NCBI RefSeq assembly: GCF_030272615.1
Contig: NC_081414.1
Span: 236,659,733 to 236,719,732 of the forward strand
Direction: 5' to 3'
Length of the DNA: 60,000 bases
DNA from: Cryptomeria japonica
Taxonomy: Eukaryota > Streptophyta > Pinopsida > Cupressales > Cupressaceae
The notes below the pieces were generated by a model that did no database searches, had not been told where the DNA came from, and saw only the letters and a list, made by a program, of their open reading frames with translations. Shown piece after piece: positions 46,480-57,226 of the stretch (the stretch's first letter is position 1; each line of letters starts with the position of its first letter). Position numbers and translations under genes: made by a program.

Positions 46480-47699
46480 ACTGATAAATGGTATAGTTGT
46501 CATTGTTGGCAACATCATCTCCTTAGTCTTCACAACCCATCGACAGTGAGTAGATCGACAAGCAGTGAGTAGACTGACAAACAGTAAGAAGATCAGGTAG
46601 CGGTGAGTAGATCGGCACAGAAGAGGTTCACCAACTAAGCAAAGAATAGACCTATATACAAGAGGAAATTGGCTAGACAGGTTTTGATCGGTACACCAGA
46701 AGAGTCGGTAACCGACAGAGTGGTAACGTTCAGTTACATCCAGCTAAATCGGGAGTCTTCTCCAATCAACCGGTGGATTTATCGACATGTTCATCTATAT
46801 TGACAGAGATTCCTACATGGCTTTAGAGGCGTAATTTAAGGCCTAACAATGAGATTTTGAAAGGTATATTTTGGAGGGAAAGTTGGTGACAGACTAAAGG
46901 GTTTATAAATACACATATCTCATTCTTGAGATGGTTGTTGTCAAGGTGAATGAAGATAATGTGAAAGTGGTCACAGGGGGAGTTTAAGAGACTGTAGAGC
47001 CGAATGACAGAATATCGGTAGAGTGGAGTTTCACAGATTGGTGACTCAAGTGATAGAGGACCAACAACGTGATATTCAAGGATCAAAAAATCGGCAGAAG
47101 TTAGAGTTGATAGTGCATTTAGAAAATCAGAGTTGTGTAGAATAGACACAACTGATGCAGATCTAGTGTGATTATTCAGTGTGATCTGACCAGGCTAATG
47201 AGTAAAAATTTTAGCAGATCATCCATATGTTTCTTTCTAACAACGACAACATAAATCCCTTAACTAGGTGGACTTTAATAGATCCTATGGTAAATATCCC
47301 TTAACTGGATGACATCTTGATTGATGTTCTAAGTCCTTTAACTAGGCTACCTTTAATAGGGTAAAGGCACTAACCGACCTTGTTCAAAATCCCTTAACCG
47401 GGTGGCACCTAACAGTGTCTTTGTAATCTCCTAACATGGATGGCTCTTAACTAGGTGTACTCCAGAAGAGTACAAATTTTGTGAGTTCCTACTCACACTG
47501 TGGTTTTCTCCCTATTTGGTTTCCATGATATAAATTTGTGTGTCATTGTATATCTTTTCATGTATGCTTAATCTTCTGCATTAAATGTTTACATTGGTGA
47601 ATGGTAAATTAGTTCAAACTTATAGTAAAAGTTTCAATTGGTTAAAACCAGTAAAGTGATGATTCACCCCTCCCCTCTCAATACCGGTTGGGACCAACA
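46480..47699 (+). repeat. 5' LTR of the non-autonomous element
   Basis: Matches 53220-54470 from about 46480 onward. Contains four ~19-bp units of the type cagtgagtagatcg (46544-46615) and about five dispersed copies of tcccttaact/cgggtgg (47256-47460). Ends in ctcccctctcaatacc then ggttgggaccaaca. The exact first base is uncertain. Confidence 0.85.
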
Positions 47700-47713
47700 A
47701 TTGGTATCATAGT
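47700..47713 (+). other. Primer-binding site, initiator-Met type
   Basis: ATTGGTATCATAGT directly after the LTR, one base from TGGTATCAGAG. Confidence 0.85.
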
Positions 47714-47757
47714 TCAGTTCCTCTGAAGTGAAGCTTGACAACTTGAGGATAAAGATC

Positions 47758-49045
47758 ATGGAAGAGTACTGGTATCAGAAGAAGATTGATGAAGCCAATA
47801 AAATCATTTCTCAGCTGAAAGAGAGACTAAGAAAATCTCTTGCATAAAGGAAGGAATTAGCTCAATAGCTAAATGAGAGTCAGGATATCATAGATCAACT
47901 CTTTGAACATAGTGGATCTAAAAGAAGCTGAAGAAGCAGTCTGAGAACTCCTGGAAAAGAACAAGAAGTTGACTGAAGAAATTACTTAGCTCAAAAGAGA
48001 ACATGAAAGTCAGGCCCTGATAATGACTGAGATACTGGAAGCCAACATAAGTGATAATGAAAGAAAAAGGGAGGCAGAAGAAGAACTATCAAAAGCTAAA
48101 AGAGCTAGGAGGCTTGCTGAAGATGCTTGAGAGAAAATGATGCAATCATGATTGAGAAAGATGAAGAAATCCAAGTTCTCACTCAGGAGAATGAATACAT
48201 ACACAAAAATTTAAATGACAATGCAAAAGAAAACGAGAAGTTGATGAAAGAGATTGAACAACTCAAGAGTGAGTTGAAAACTGAGAATGAGAGAAATGAG
48301 AAGCTGAGAAACTTCAATGAAAGCTTTGAGAAGGTAGATAAATAGTTGAAAGCTCAGAGAAGAACAAAGGATACAACCAGTCTTGGTTACCCCGGTTCAG
48401 GTCCTATCGAAACTAGAGAATCATCTAAATCCAAAAAGATGAAGGATGATAAAAGAAACCATCCAGAAGAAAAAGGTACGAAGTCTTCCAAATTCTCTTG
48501 TAATCATTGTGGTAAGTCGGGTTATAAGACCAATAACAATAGAAATAAACCGGTTAGTCAAAATAAGACTTTCACCTTTGATGGTTATTGCCATAATTGT
48601 CATAAGTATGGCCACACTGCTTATGAGTGTAGATCTCAATCTAGCAATATGTCAAATGGAAGAAAATTTACTGGACACTGCTTCACATGCAATAAGTTTG
48701 GACACAGATATGAAGAATGCAGGTTCAAGACAAATGTATCAAGATCATCATTCAAACCGGCCAGTCCTAACAAAAGAAGTAATCAATTGAATGCCAACTC
48801 TTTCAAGTGTGGTAATCTTGGTCATGCTGCAGAAAATTGCACAATGAGAATTCGTCAGAGAAACAATTCAGACCATGGAGGACAACTGGTATGGCATGCT
48901 TTAACAACCATAAGATCGACCACTTAGCCAGAGAATGTAGGAGCCGATCCTACAACCGGTCTGTAGACAAGAACTGGTTTGGCAAGAAGAAAGAGCAAAA
49001 TGACCTGAAAGGAAAGAAGACAACTGAACAAGTAAGAAATAAATG
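47758..49045 (+). pseudogene. gag remnant: coiled coil plus five zinc knuckles
   Basis: ATG 47758 (MEEYWYQKKIDEANKIISQL) opens directly in coiled coil; the UBN2 capsid domain is missing. Stops occur early, then 48127-48342 is a clean coiled coil (EIQVLTQENEYIHKNLNDNA) and 48346-48927 carries knuckles CNHCGKSGYKTNNN (degenerate), CHNCHKYGHTAYEC, CFTCNKFGHRYEEC and KCGNLGHAAENC (first Cys lost). A fifth, CFNNHKIDHLAREC, is read in another frame at about 48900. It binds element RNA in autonomous relatives. Confidence 0.78.
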
Positions 49046-49146
49046 AAAACGACATGGATCAAGAAGGATGAAGGAAAAGGACAAGGACATTCTGAAACCA
49101 ATTCATCATCCATCAGTGATGACAATTCCTCTTCTAACTAGGCATA

Positions 49147-49583
49147 CTGATGCCCAGGGGGAGAACATATGGCAAGATTACTCTTGAATCCCCTTAACAA
49201 ATATAAGGATGTGTTTATTTGCATAGTTGTGATGCAAAAAAGCTGGTCTAAAAGTTCTTAATTGAAGTTTGTCCTATGAGTTATTAATTTGTGTATCGGT
49301 ATCGACAACAATTAATCGGTAAAGTCAAATCGGTGTACTTTAAGTTGTGAGTTTCAAAACTGACCAGTGGATCATAGTGTCACTAAATCTCAATGGATAA
49401 ATAAGGAAATGTTAGCACATTTTCATTTACACTGACTTCTTGTGAACTTTCTTAAGCTCCTGTGTGATCAAAAGCGATTTGAAACTTGCCAAGATTTGTT
49501 TGTGCAGAAAATTCAAGCAGAGCGATAGTGGTGTTTAGTATTCTCTAGGAAAGGGTTTACAACTGCGTCTGAGAAAATATTAT
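49147..49583 (+). other. Spacer between gag remnant and second ORF
   Basis: No coding frame recognised. Begins just after a G-rich tract (gcccagggggagaac at 49152) resembling an internal polypurine tract. A splice-acceptor-like ttgtttgtgcag lies near 49497, so the second ORF might be made from a spliced RNA. Confidence 0.4.
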
Positions 49584-52500
49584 TTGAAGGTCATCATGGT
49601 AGCACTGATATCGACTCTTGTGTTGGTTGAAACTATCAAGGAACCCCAACCCAAGTTCAAACTGCACCCGATGAAAGCAGGTGAAATCGACAAGACCAGT
49701 GCTTTATCATCTGTGCTCTCTACTGTATTGTTGGTAGAAAATATTTACTCCTACATTCATTGCAAGCTCAAAGAACTTGGATATAAGTTCATTCGAAATG
49801 AGTTTAATGGGTTCTGTGACAATGATAAATTGAAAGCATAATTTCTACCTCTGAAGACCAAGGGTTTGGCTAATATTGTTGACTTTCCTGATCAGTTTCA
49901 TGGTGACTGGGTTAGATATGTACTGAGTAGGGTTCATGATCAATTTGTGTGGTTGGAAAGTCACGCACCAATCAAAATCACAAAGGAGGTGATTCGAAGA
50001 GTGACAGGGTTTAGTGCAATCGGTGAAGCATTAACCCTAAGAATGATTTCATCAACTGAAGTCACCCGGTTAACCAAATCCCGGTGTGATAGTAGAGCAA
50101 TGACAATCACCCATATTGAGGATGCTGAAGTAAGATTTGCCTCTGCAATGTTGGGATACGTGGTTTATCAATCAAGCTGAATGAATAGTGTGCCGAGCAG
50201 TGCCACCCATGCTGGATATTGAATTATCAAAGAAGATGCAACATATGATATATGTGAGATGATTCAAAGTCAATTCATGGTGAACATGGAAAGAATAAAG
50301 AAGGATAAGAAGAAGTCCTTCAAATATGACTGACTACTGATATGTATATTTTTCTATGTGCAAAAATATTTTCCCTGTAAGGGTAGTGTAGTCTAGTCAT
50401 ACGAGAAGCCTATCATGGTTCAGATAGGTGAAATGATTAGGGATCTGGGAAATAAATTTGGGGAAGAAATGTGGGGATATTTTAAGGAATTCCAAATGAG
50501 GATGCACAAGAGATAAATAATTTTAATAGGAATAGTGCATAAATACAAAGACAACATTTGTTTTCTTGTAGACATAGATTGTTGTATTATTCAAGCAGTT
50601 CAACCCAAAACTTTTTGGGTTCCACCTATGGGCTATGAGGTTGCAGGATCTTGTTAAAATTCATATCAATATGCTTCTGTCTAAACCGGTAGACTCGAAG
50701 GCAAAGAGGTTTGGAACATATGAGGAGGCAAGCTCTAAAATTAAATAGGGACTTCAAGTGCCTATCATAAAAGGAAAAGTAAGGAAAATGATTGATACCC
50801 TTGATAAGAAATATGGAGATGAAGCATCCGGTGCCACTACCTCCACCGGTGTGAGTGTGCAAATAGGGGTCACACCTACTAAAGATGAAGAATCAACAGG
50901 TGGAAAGAAGAAAGTGACAAAGACAAAACCTAAGGGGATTGCAGCAACCAAGCCTGCAACATACTCAAAGGAAAAGGATCTAAGTACTCCGGTATCTTCA
51001 CCAAGTAAAGATAGACCAGTAGGAGTGACTTACACTAGAAAGAAAAAGAGTGATCCAAAGCTTAAAAAGGATGAGTAAGAGGGTGATATCACTGACACCT
51101 TATTAGATGTGGAAATAAAGGAGGTCAGAAGAAGTGGGAGGAACAAAGCTCCAACAGTTGATGAGTTGATGCATGGGGTCAAAGAGTTTGGAGGTCTGGG
51201 CAATGTTGGAAGGAGATATTCCATCAGTAACGAAGAAGACAAAAGGAAAATTGAGGATGCCCTGATTTGGAACTTGCACAATTTTTGTGGGACTCCTAGT
51301 GAATTATATGGCATTATCCCATCAAACTTTCTAGATCAAGTTGAAGGGAGATGGAAGACAACCCTAGCTACTAAAAAGGAACTCAGAATAAAAGCACTCA
51401 TGGAAGTGCAACATGAATTATACCTTGATCAAGCTTCATTGGTGGTTGAAGCATGTATTAAGCATTTCAAAATAAGGAATAGAACTTGGAGAGTGGCAGT
51501 AAGAGAAGTGGGAGAAGTACATGCTGAAGGTGTTACCTTGTGGAAGGAAATTATGAACTAGCAAAAGAAAGCTAAAGAAGAAATTGTAAAAGAAACAAAA
51601 TAGGACAAAGGTGCAACTGTCCTTGACAAAATAAAAGCTAAGGAAAAAGACTCCACTGAAGAATTTTATACTTTCACAGTTGAGGATATCATAGGAAATG
51701 TTGTGTCAGACATCCCCAATCTAACAAAGGGTATCAAACAACCGGTTCATACTTCACCGGTGAAGGAAGCTGAAAAAAGTAAACTTTGTAGTCAAGATGA
51801 AGTGTTAGTTGAAGACATTCCTTATGAGGATACACCTCATAGAACCTTATTGACACCAAATCCCATTCTCTCTCAAGAAGGAAAAGAGGAAGAAAAGAAG
51901 ATAGAGGAAGAGAAGAAAGAAGATGAAGGAAAAGAGGAAGAGATGAAAGCAGAGGAAGTAAAAGAGGAAGAAAAGAAAGAAGAGGAAGGAAAAGAGGAAG
52001 AGAAGAAAGCAAAGGAAGGAAAAGAGGAAGAAAAGAAAGCAGAGGAAGGAAAAGAGGAAGAGAAGAAAGAAAAGGAAGGAAAAGAGGAAGAGAAGAAAAT
52101 AAAGGATAACACAGTAGTGATGAATACCCCTCCGACAAAGAGGAAGTTAGACTTAGACAATGAAAGTGAAAAGAAAAAGGTAAGAATCATCACAACAACT
52201 AGATAAAAGGTTGAGACTGCAGAAAAGGAAGAAGGAATAGAGGGGGAAGAAGAAGGTGACTCGGTCATTGATATAAAGAAAATGACCCCCAAGCAGTTGA
52301 CAAAAGTCTCAAAAAAACTAAGAATCCAAGCTGAAAAGGTAAAACTGAGAGTAAAGAAAAAGAAGGCAAGAATCCTCACCTCTGCCAAAACAATTCTCTC
52401 TAATCTCATCCCTGACATTGCAGTTGATGATACTACACCCATTATTGATCAGTTGGATACTCTAGTTAAAGCAATCAGTTTAGAGGCAACCGATTTGGAG

Positions 52501-53058
52501 AAGGTTGCAGTAAGGTAACATGAAACAAAGCAAGGAGATAAACTAATGGAGCAGATAACAGCTAGAAAAGTTGCTCTTTCCACCAGAATAGAAGAATTTA
52601 AAAATATATTGCAGCAAGTTGGTCAACTACTGATGAAATCTTCAAATTTTCCTGCTTTAATCAAAGACTTAGAAGATAAAAGAAATCAAATTCAAAAGGA
52701 GATTCAAGATTTGGTAAGCTCTTTTGATCCTCTTATCAGTTCAACATTAATCTTTACTGGAAAAGTCAAAATGCTCAATCATAAAATCAGAAGGTTGAAA
52801 GATGAAGAAGACAAAAGAAGTCTTAGTTTGTTAGAGCTCAAGTGCTATTTAGCACCAATTATTGATTTCATGCAACTAAACATTAATCAAGCAGACCACC
52901 TAATACATGCACCTGACTATAAGACAATTGATGATATGGAGGTCTTCATTGCAGTCTTACATGGTCACTTCACCACCATGAAACAAATTCAATCTTCATG
53001 GGAATCTTCCTTGAAAGTGGCTCAAGAAAACTTTAAAGAGATTTTTGCTTTATTTTGA
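49584..53058 (+). pseudogene. Long unrecognised ORF of the non-autonomous element
   Basis: About 1,150 codons in two frames. Part 1 (49584-50180 and on): globular, with KLKELGYKFIRNEFNGFCDN, DFPDQFHGDWVRYVLSRVHD, VWLESHAPIKITKEVIRRVT and GYVVYQSS, then decayed to about 50600. Part 2, in another frame from about 50590: MLLSKPVDSKAKRFGTYEEA, a Lys/Ser/Thr-rich region, RRSGRNKAPTVDELMHGVKE, a Glu/Lys tandem repeat (about 51930-52105), and a C-terminal coiled-coil domain (52546-53058: IEEFKNILQQVGQLLMKSSN, IDFMQLNINQADHLI). No pol motif and no known family recognised. Position and coiled coils recall the envelope-like ORF of Sireviruses; a captured host sequence is another option. Confidence 0.6.
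51930..52105 (+). repeat. 30-bp minisatellite coding EGKEEEKKxx
   Basis: About six copies of a 30-bp unit (ggaaaagaggaagagaagaa plus ten variable bases) in frame, giving ten-residue repeats EGKEEEKKAK/AE/EK/IK. The frame has been kept through all copies. Confidence 0.9.
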
Positions 53059-53189
53059 CAATTTTTTTTTTGGATATTCTTTGCCATTGATGGCAAAAGG
53101 GGGAATTTTGGAATCTTCTCAGGAACAAGGGCCAGAGTTGGCACAGTTTTGTAGCAGTTTGTAGTATTTGCCACCAATGCCAAAGGGGG

Positions 53190-54470
53190 AGTTTATTGGC
53201 ATTCTGATACTGTTTTGTATGACCGGTAAATTGTATGGTTGTCAATGTTGGCAACATCATCTCCTTAGTCTTCACAGTCCATTGGCAGTGAGTAGACCGG
53301 AAAGCAGGGAGTAGACTGGAAAGCAGTGATTAGACCGACAAATAGTAAGAAGATCGAGTAGCGGTGAGTAGATTTGCACAGAAGAGGTTCACCGACTAAG
53401 CAAAGAACATGCCGGTATACAAGAGGAAATCGGCTAGACAGGTTTTGATCCGTACACCGGAAGAGTTGGTAACCGACAGAGTGGTAACGTTCAGTTACAT
53501 CTAGCTAAATCGGGAGTCTTCTCCAGTCAACCGACATATTTATCGGCATGTTCGTCTATATTGACAGAGATTCCTGCATAATTTTAGAGGCGTAATTTAA
53601 GGCCTAACAACAAAATTTTGAAAGGTATGTTTTGGAGGGAAAGTTGGCGACAGACTAAAGGGTATATAAATACAAATATCTCATTCTTGAGATGGTTGTT
53701 GTCAAGGTGAATGAAGATAATGTGAAAGTGGTCATAGGGGGAGTTTAAGAGACTACAGAGTCGAATGACAGAAGAGTGGTAGAGTGGAGTTTCACAGAGT
53801 GGTGACTCAAGTGACAGAGGATCGGTAGTGTGATATTCAAGGATCAACAAATTGGCAGAAGGCAGAGTTGATAGTGCATTTAGGAAATCAAAGTTATGTA
53901 GAACAGACACAACCAATGCAGATCTAGTGTGATTCTTCAGTGTGATCTGGCCAGGCTAATGAGTAGCAGTTTTAGCAAATCATCCATCTATTGCTTTCTA
54001 ACAACTGCAACATAAATCCCTTAACTGGGTGGACTTTAATAGGTCCCATTGTAAAAATCCCTTAACCGAGTGACATCTTGATTGATGTTCTAAGTCCTTT
54101 AACCAGGTTACCTTTAATAGGGTAAAGGCACTAACTGACCTTGTTCAAAATCCCTTAACTGGGTGGCACCTAACAATGTCTTTGTAATCTCCTAACAGGG
54201 ATGGCTCTTAACTAGGCATACTCTAGAAGAGTACAAATTTTGTGAGTTCCTACTCGCACCGTGGTTTTCTCCCTATTGGGTTTATACGAGATAAATTTTT
54301 GTGTCATTGTGTATCTTTTCATGTATGCTTACTCTTCTAGAGTAAATTTTTACATTGGTGAATGGTAAATTAGTTCAAACTTAAAGTAAAAGTTTCAATT
54401 GGTTAAAACCGGTAAAGTGATGACTCATCCCTCCCCTCTCAATACCGATTGGGACCAACAATCGGCATAT
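53190..54470 (+). repeat. 3' LTR of the non-autonomous element
   Basis: Preceded by ccaaagggggag (about 53179-53190). It starts near TTATTGGCATTCTGATACTG, probably mutated from a TGTTGGCATT start, and ends GGGACCAACA at 54470. It repeats the units of the left LTR with a few percent differences. Confidence 0.85.
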
Positions 54471-56285
54471 ATTATTCTGTTGTCAGTTTCTTAATTATTC
54501 TGATCTCTTCTACAACCCGCAACACTTCTTCTCTGGATCCTCAAGGCATCCTTGCAACACTTCTTGACATCAATGATAATAATGCCAACATTCAATTTGA
54601 AGTGCACATGAATAACTCCAAAATTCAAATTATCAAATTTTAATTCCAAATTTCCCAATCCCTTATACCACTTAATAAGTTGTCTTGGTACATGTTTGTG
54701 CAATATGTTACATCATACTTATTAAATAAATTCAATGGGCATATAATTTCATAAATTATAAGAAAAGAATGCAAGTTTATCATCCTAGATTGCATAACCT
54801 TGTAATTTACCATTGCTTAACCCTATAATTTACCATTGCTTAGCCCTGTAATTTCACATTGCATAATCTCCTTTTGGCGTTCAATATATTTTTTGTAATT
54901 GTAAAATGGTAGCTCTAGAATTTCATCTTTCTTTCACAATTCTATGATGATTCTAGCTTTCCGGCTCTAAATTTTTAGGATGGACACATTGCACATAGTT
55001 TTCTATGCGACACACTAGCATCCTACAATATATTATAGTTTCAATGACCTTTGGAACATTATCTTCCTAGAAGTAATGCCTGTGCATGTAGCCAAGTTGG
55101 ACTCACACTTTTGAACTCTACTTTTTTGAAGAAGATTTTTGGTTTTGAAAACACAACAAAATATTTGGCTATTTACTTTTTATTTATTTGAAGCAGGATT
55201 GAGAAGAAAAATATTACAAAAGTTACAATAGTTTCTTTAGATGTTTTTCAAAAATTTGAAGTGATCTTATTTCATTTTGTTTTCTCTTCCCTAGTCTATA
55301 CAATATTCTATGCTAGCTTTTAAATATATTTAGTTTTCTGATTGATTAAAGTGGGATAGGCCCAAACAATTAAATAACTTCGACATAGGCACACCCAAGG
55401 GAGGAACTCACAAGCAATGAGACCACGAAGGACACCAAAACCCAAAAACGACATACGTATTTTTGAATGAAGGCTTTTGACTAGAGCATCCAATCGAGGC
55501 TTTTGACCAGAGCATGCAACATGAAAGAACAAGGGTCCCAAAAATGACAAAAAATGACAAAATCACCTAATTAGAATAGGGGGTTTGGGAAGGAACCCTA
55601 AACCATCATCCTGAAGAAAACACCCTGTGTTGGAGATAAAACAACCAAGGGAGTAGAAAGAAAACAACGAATTTTGAAAGGTTTCTCACAACCTTCTACA
55701 AATTAGATAATCATGGATAGCAAGACAAGCAACAAAACAAAAACCTAGGGCAAAGAGGATAGCAAGATTTTGAAAGGCATATTTGAACCTTTTACAAGTA
55801 GATCCATTACAAAGAACTATTTTCGTAGAAAATGAAGGTGGCAAGCCTCAACATAGAGTGGAAGTCCTAGCAAACACCATAACCACAATAGTCACTGTAT
55901 GGTTCGCTTCGATAAAACCACAAATAAAATTGATTGCACCATCAATTTCTATAACAAGAACCACCTCAATAAGAGATGCAAGCAAAGAGAGGGCAACACT
56001 ACCCAACCTATGATAGGCACAAAAAGAACCAAAAAGGCCAGAGAATAGGTCACAACACCTTGGATATCAAACCACAAGCCCTCAATGCTGGCCACAATAC
56101 AAGAGCCAGTGGAGGAACAAAAACCCAAAGTAGGGAGCATACAACAAGCAGGAGTAGTAGAATTAATAGGTTTTGGATCATATTCCTTGATAGCACTGAA
56201 CACCCATTCATTATCAGTTTAATTTCCCTTGTCAGATTCATCATTAGTCACACCTTCATCAGCAGTATAATAACATTTTTTTTAA
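54471..56285. other. Spacer, no gene recognised
   Basis: AT-rich to about 55300. 55320-56260 has some open frames on both strands but no domain I know. Two local near-duplications are visible: aggcttttgac(t/c)agagcat at 55470-55515, and a(a/g)attttgaaagg near 55671 and 55766. May be decayed repeat or intron. Confidence 0.35.
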
Positions 56286-56289
56286 TATT

Positions 56290-57171
56290 TAGTCTTGTAG
56301 GGTTTCTTAGGAACTCTTTTCAGACACCTTGAAGCAAAATGTCCTGTCTTATTGCATGAAAAATATTTAAGAGACAACTTTCCTTCATACTTACCGGTTC
56401 CTTTAGACAATCTCCTGGCAATCAGCGCTTCAAGATCTCACTCTTCTTCTTCAATCTCCTTCATCTCTTTCTGATATCTAAATATCCTCCTTGAAGAACT
56501 TTCACTTAGATCAAATCTTTGGTTGTCCTTTCTGGAAATAGTGGCTTTGAATGTATATTCTACCTAAGGAAGAGAATCATCAAATTAACTTAATTCAAAG
56601 GCTGAAAGCTTACCAACAGTATATCTCTAGTCACATTAGTCATAGTCCGGATCTCCACAATAGCAACAACTTTGTGTTTGTAGGATGTAGGTAAGGATCT
56701 AAGCACTTTAGCAACAATCTCTGATTCTTCCAACTTTCCACCGACACATCTGATATTGTACATAAGTTCATTTACCTTCTTCATAAAAGAAGTAATGTTC
56801 CCATCTTCACCCATCCTCAACATCTCATACTTTTCTTTCAAGCTTTGCAATTTGACAATCTTCACATAGTTGTTTCCTTCATATAGGGTTTCCAACTTCT
56901 TCCAAATCTCATGAGCATTGTGCAATTCCATTACATTTGTCATGTCTGAATTAGTCAAAGCACTCATTTGTGCTTCCTTAGCCCTGATATTGTATTTACC
57001 TTCCTTAATCTCATGCGGAGTTGAAGGACCATTTGCAGGAACAATATATTTATCTTTAGTAACTTTCTAGTAATATTTGCCAATGCATCTCAAGTGACAC
57101 TCGATCCGGTTCTTCCAAAGAGAATAATTTGTTCCATCAAATCTCAGACTCTCCTTCTTGTAAGTTGTCAT
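56290..57171 (-). pseudogene. Copia gag, truncated
   Basis: ATG 57171 (MTTYKKESLRFDGTNYSLWK) begins a UBN2/DUF4219 gag, then RIECHLRCIGKYY, a stop, and in the same frame from 56967 MSALTNSDMTNVMELHNAHE, IWKKLETLYEGNNYVKIVKL and GGKLEESEIVAKVLRSLPTS. Further on are an acidic stretch, LIARRLSKGTGKYEGKLSLK and a knuckle FSCNKTGHFASRC. Stops and small shifts near 56580 and 56435. Confidence 0.85.
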
Positions 57172-57226
57172 CTCAGATCACCTCAAGCTGTTAAACTTCT
57201 TCGAAGGAACTAGCTCTAATATCAAT

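Larger units (their letters stand above)
46480..54470 (+). mobile_element. Non-autonomous copia-type element with unknown ORF instead of pol
   Basis: Two similar LTRs (about 46480-47699 and 53190-54470) with ends GGGACCAACA, the primer site ATTGGTATCATAG directly after the left LTR, and purine tracts (aaaagggggaa near 53096, ccaaagggggag near 53180) before the right LTR. The inside holds a gag remnant with several zinc knuckles and a long second coding region. No protease, integrase, RT or RNase H motif was found. Multiple purine tracts and knuckle-rich gag point to a Sirevirus-like helper. Coding regions carry stops and frame changes. Confidence 0.85.

Noticed and set aside
51734-52442. Minus-strand Ser/Phe-rich and Leu/Pro-rich frames
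   Set aside because: Mirror images of the Glu/Lys-rich repeat of the plus-strand ORF; purine-rich coding DNA has few stops on the other strand.
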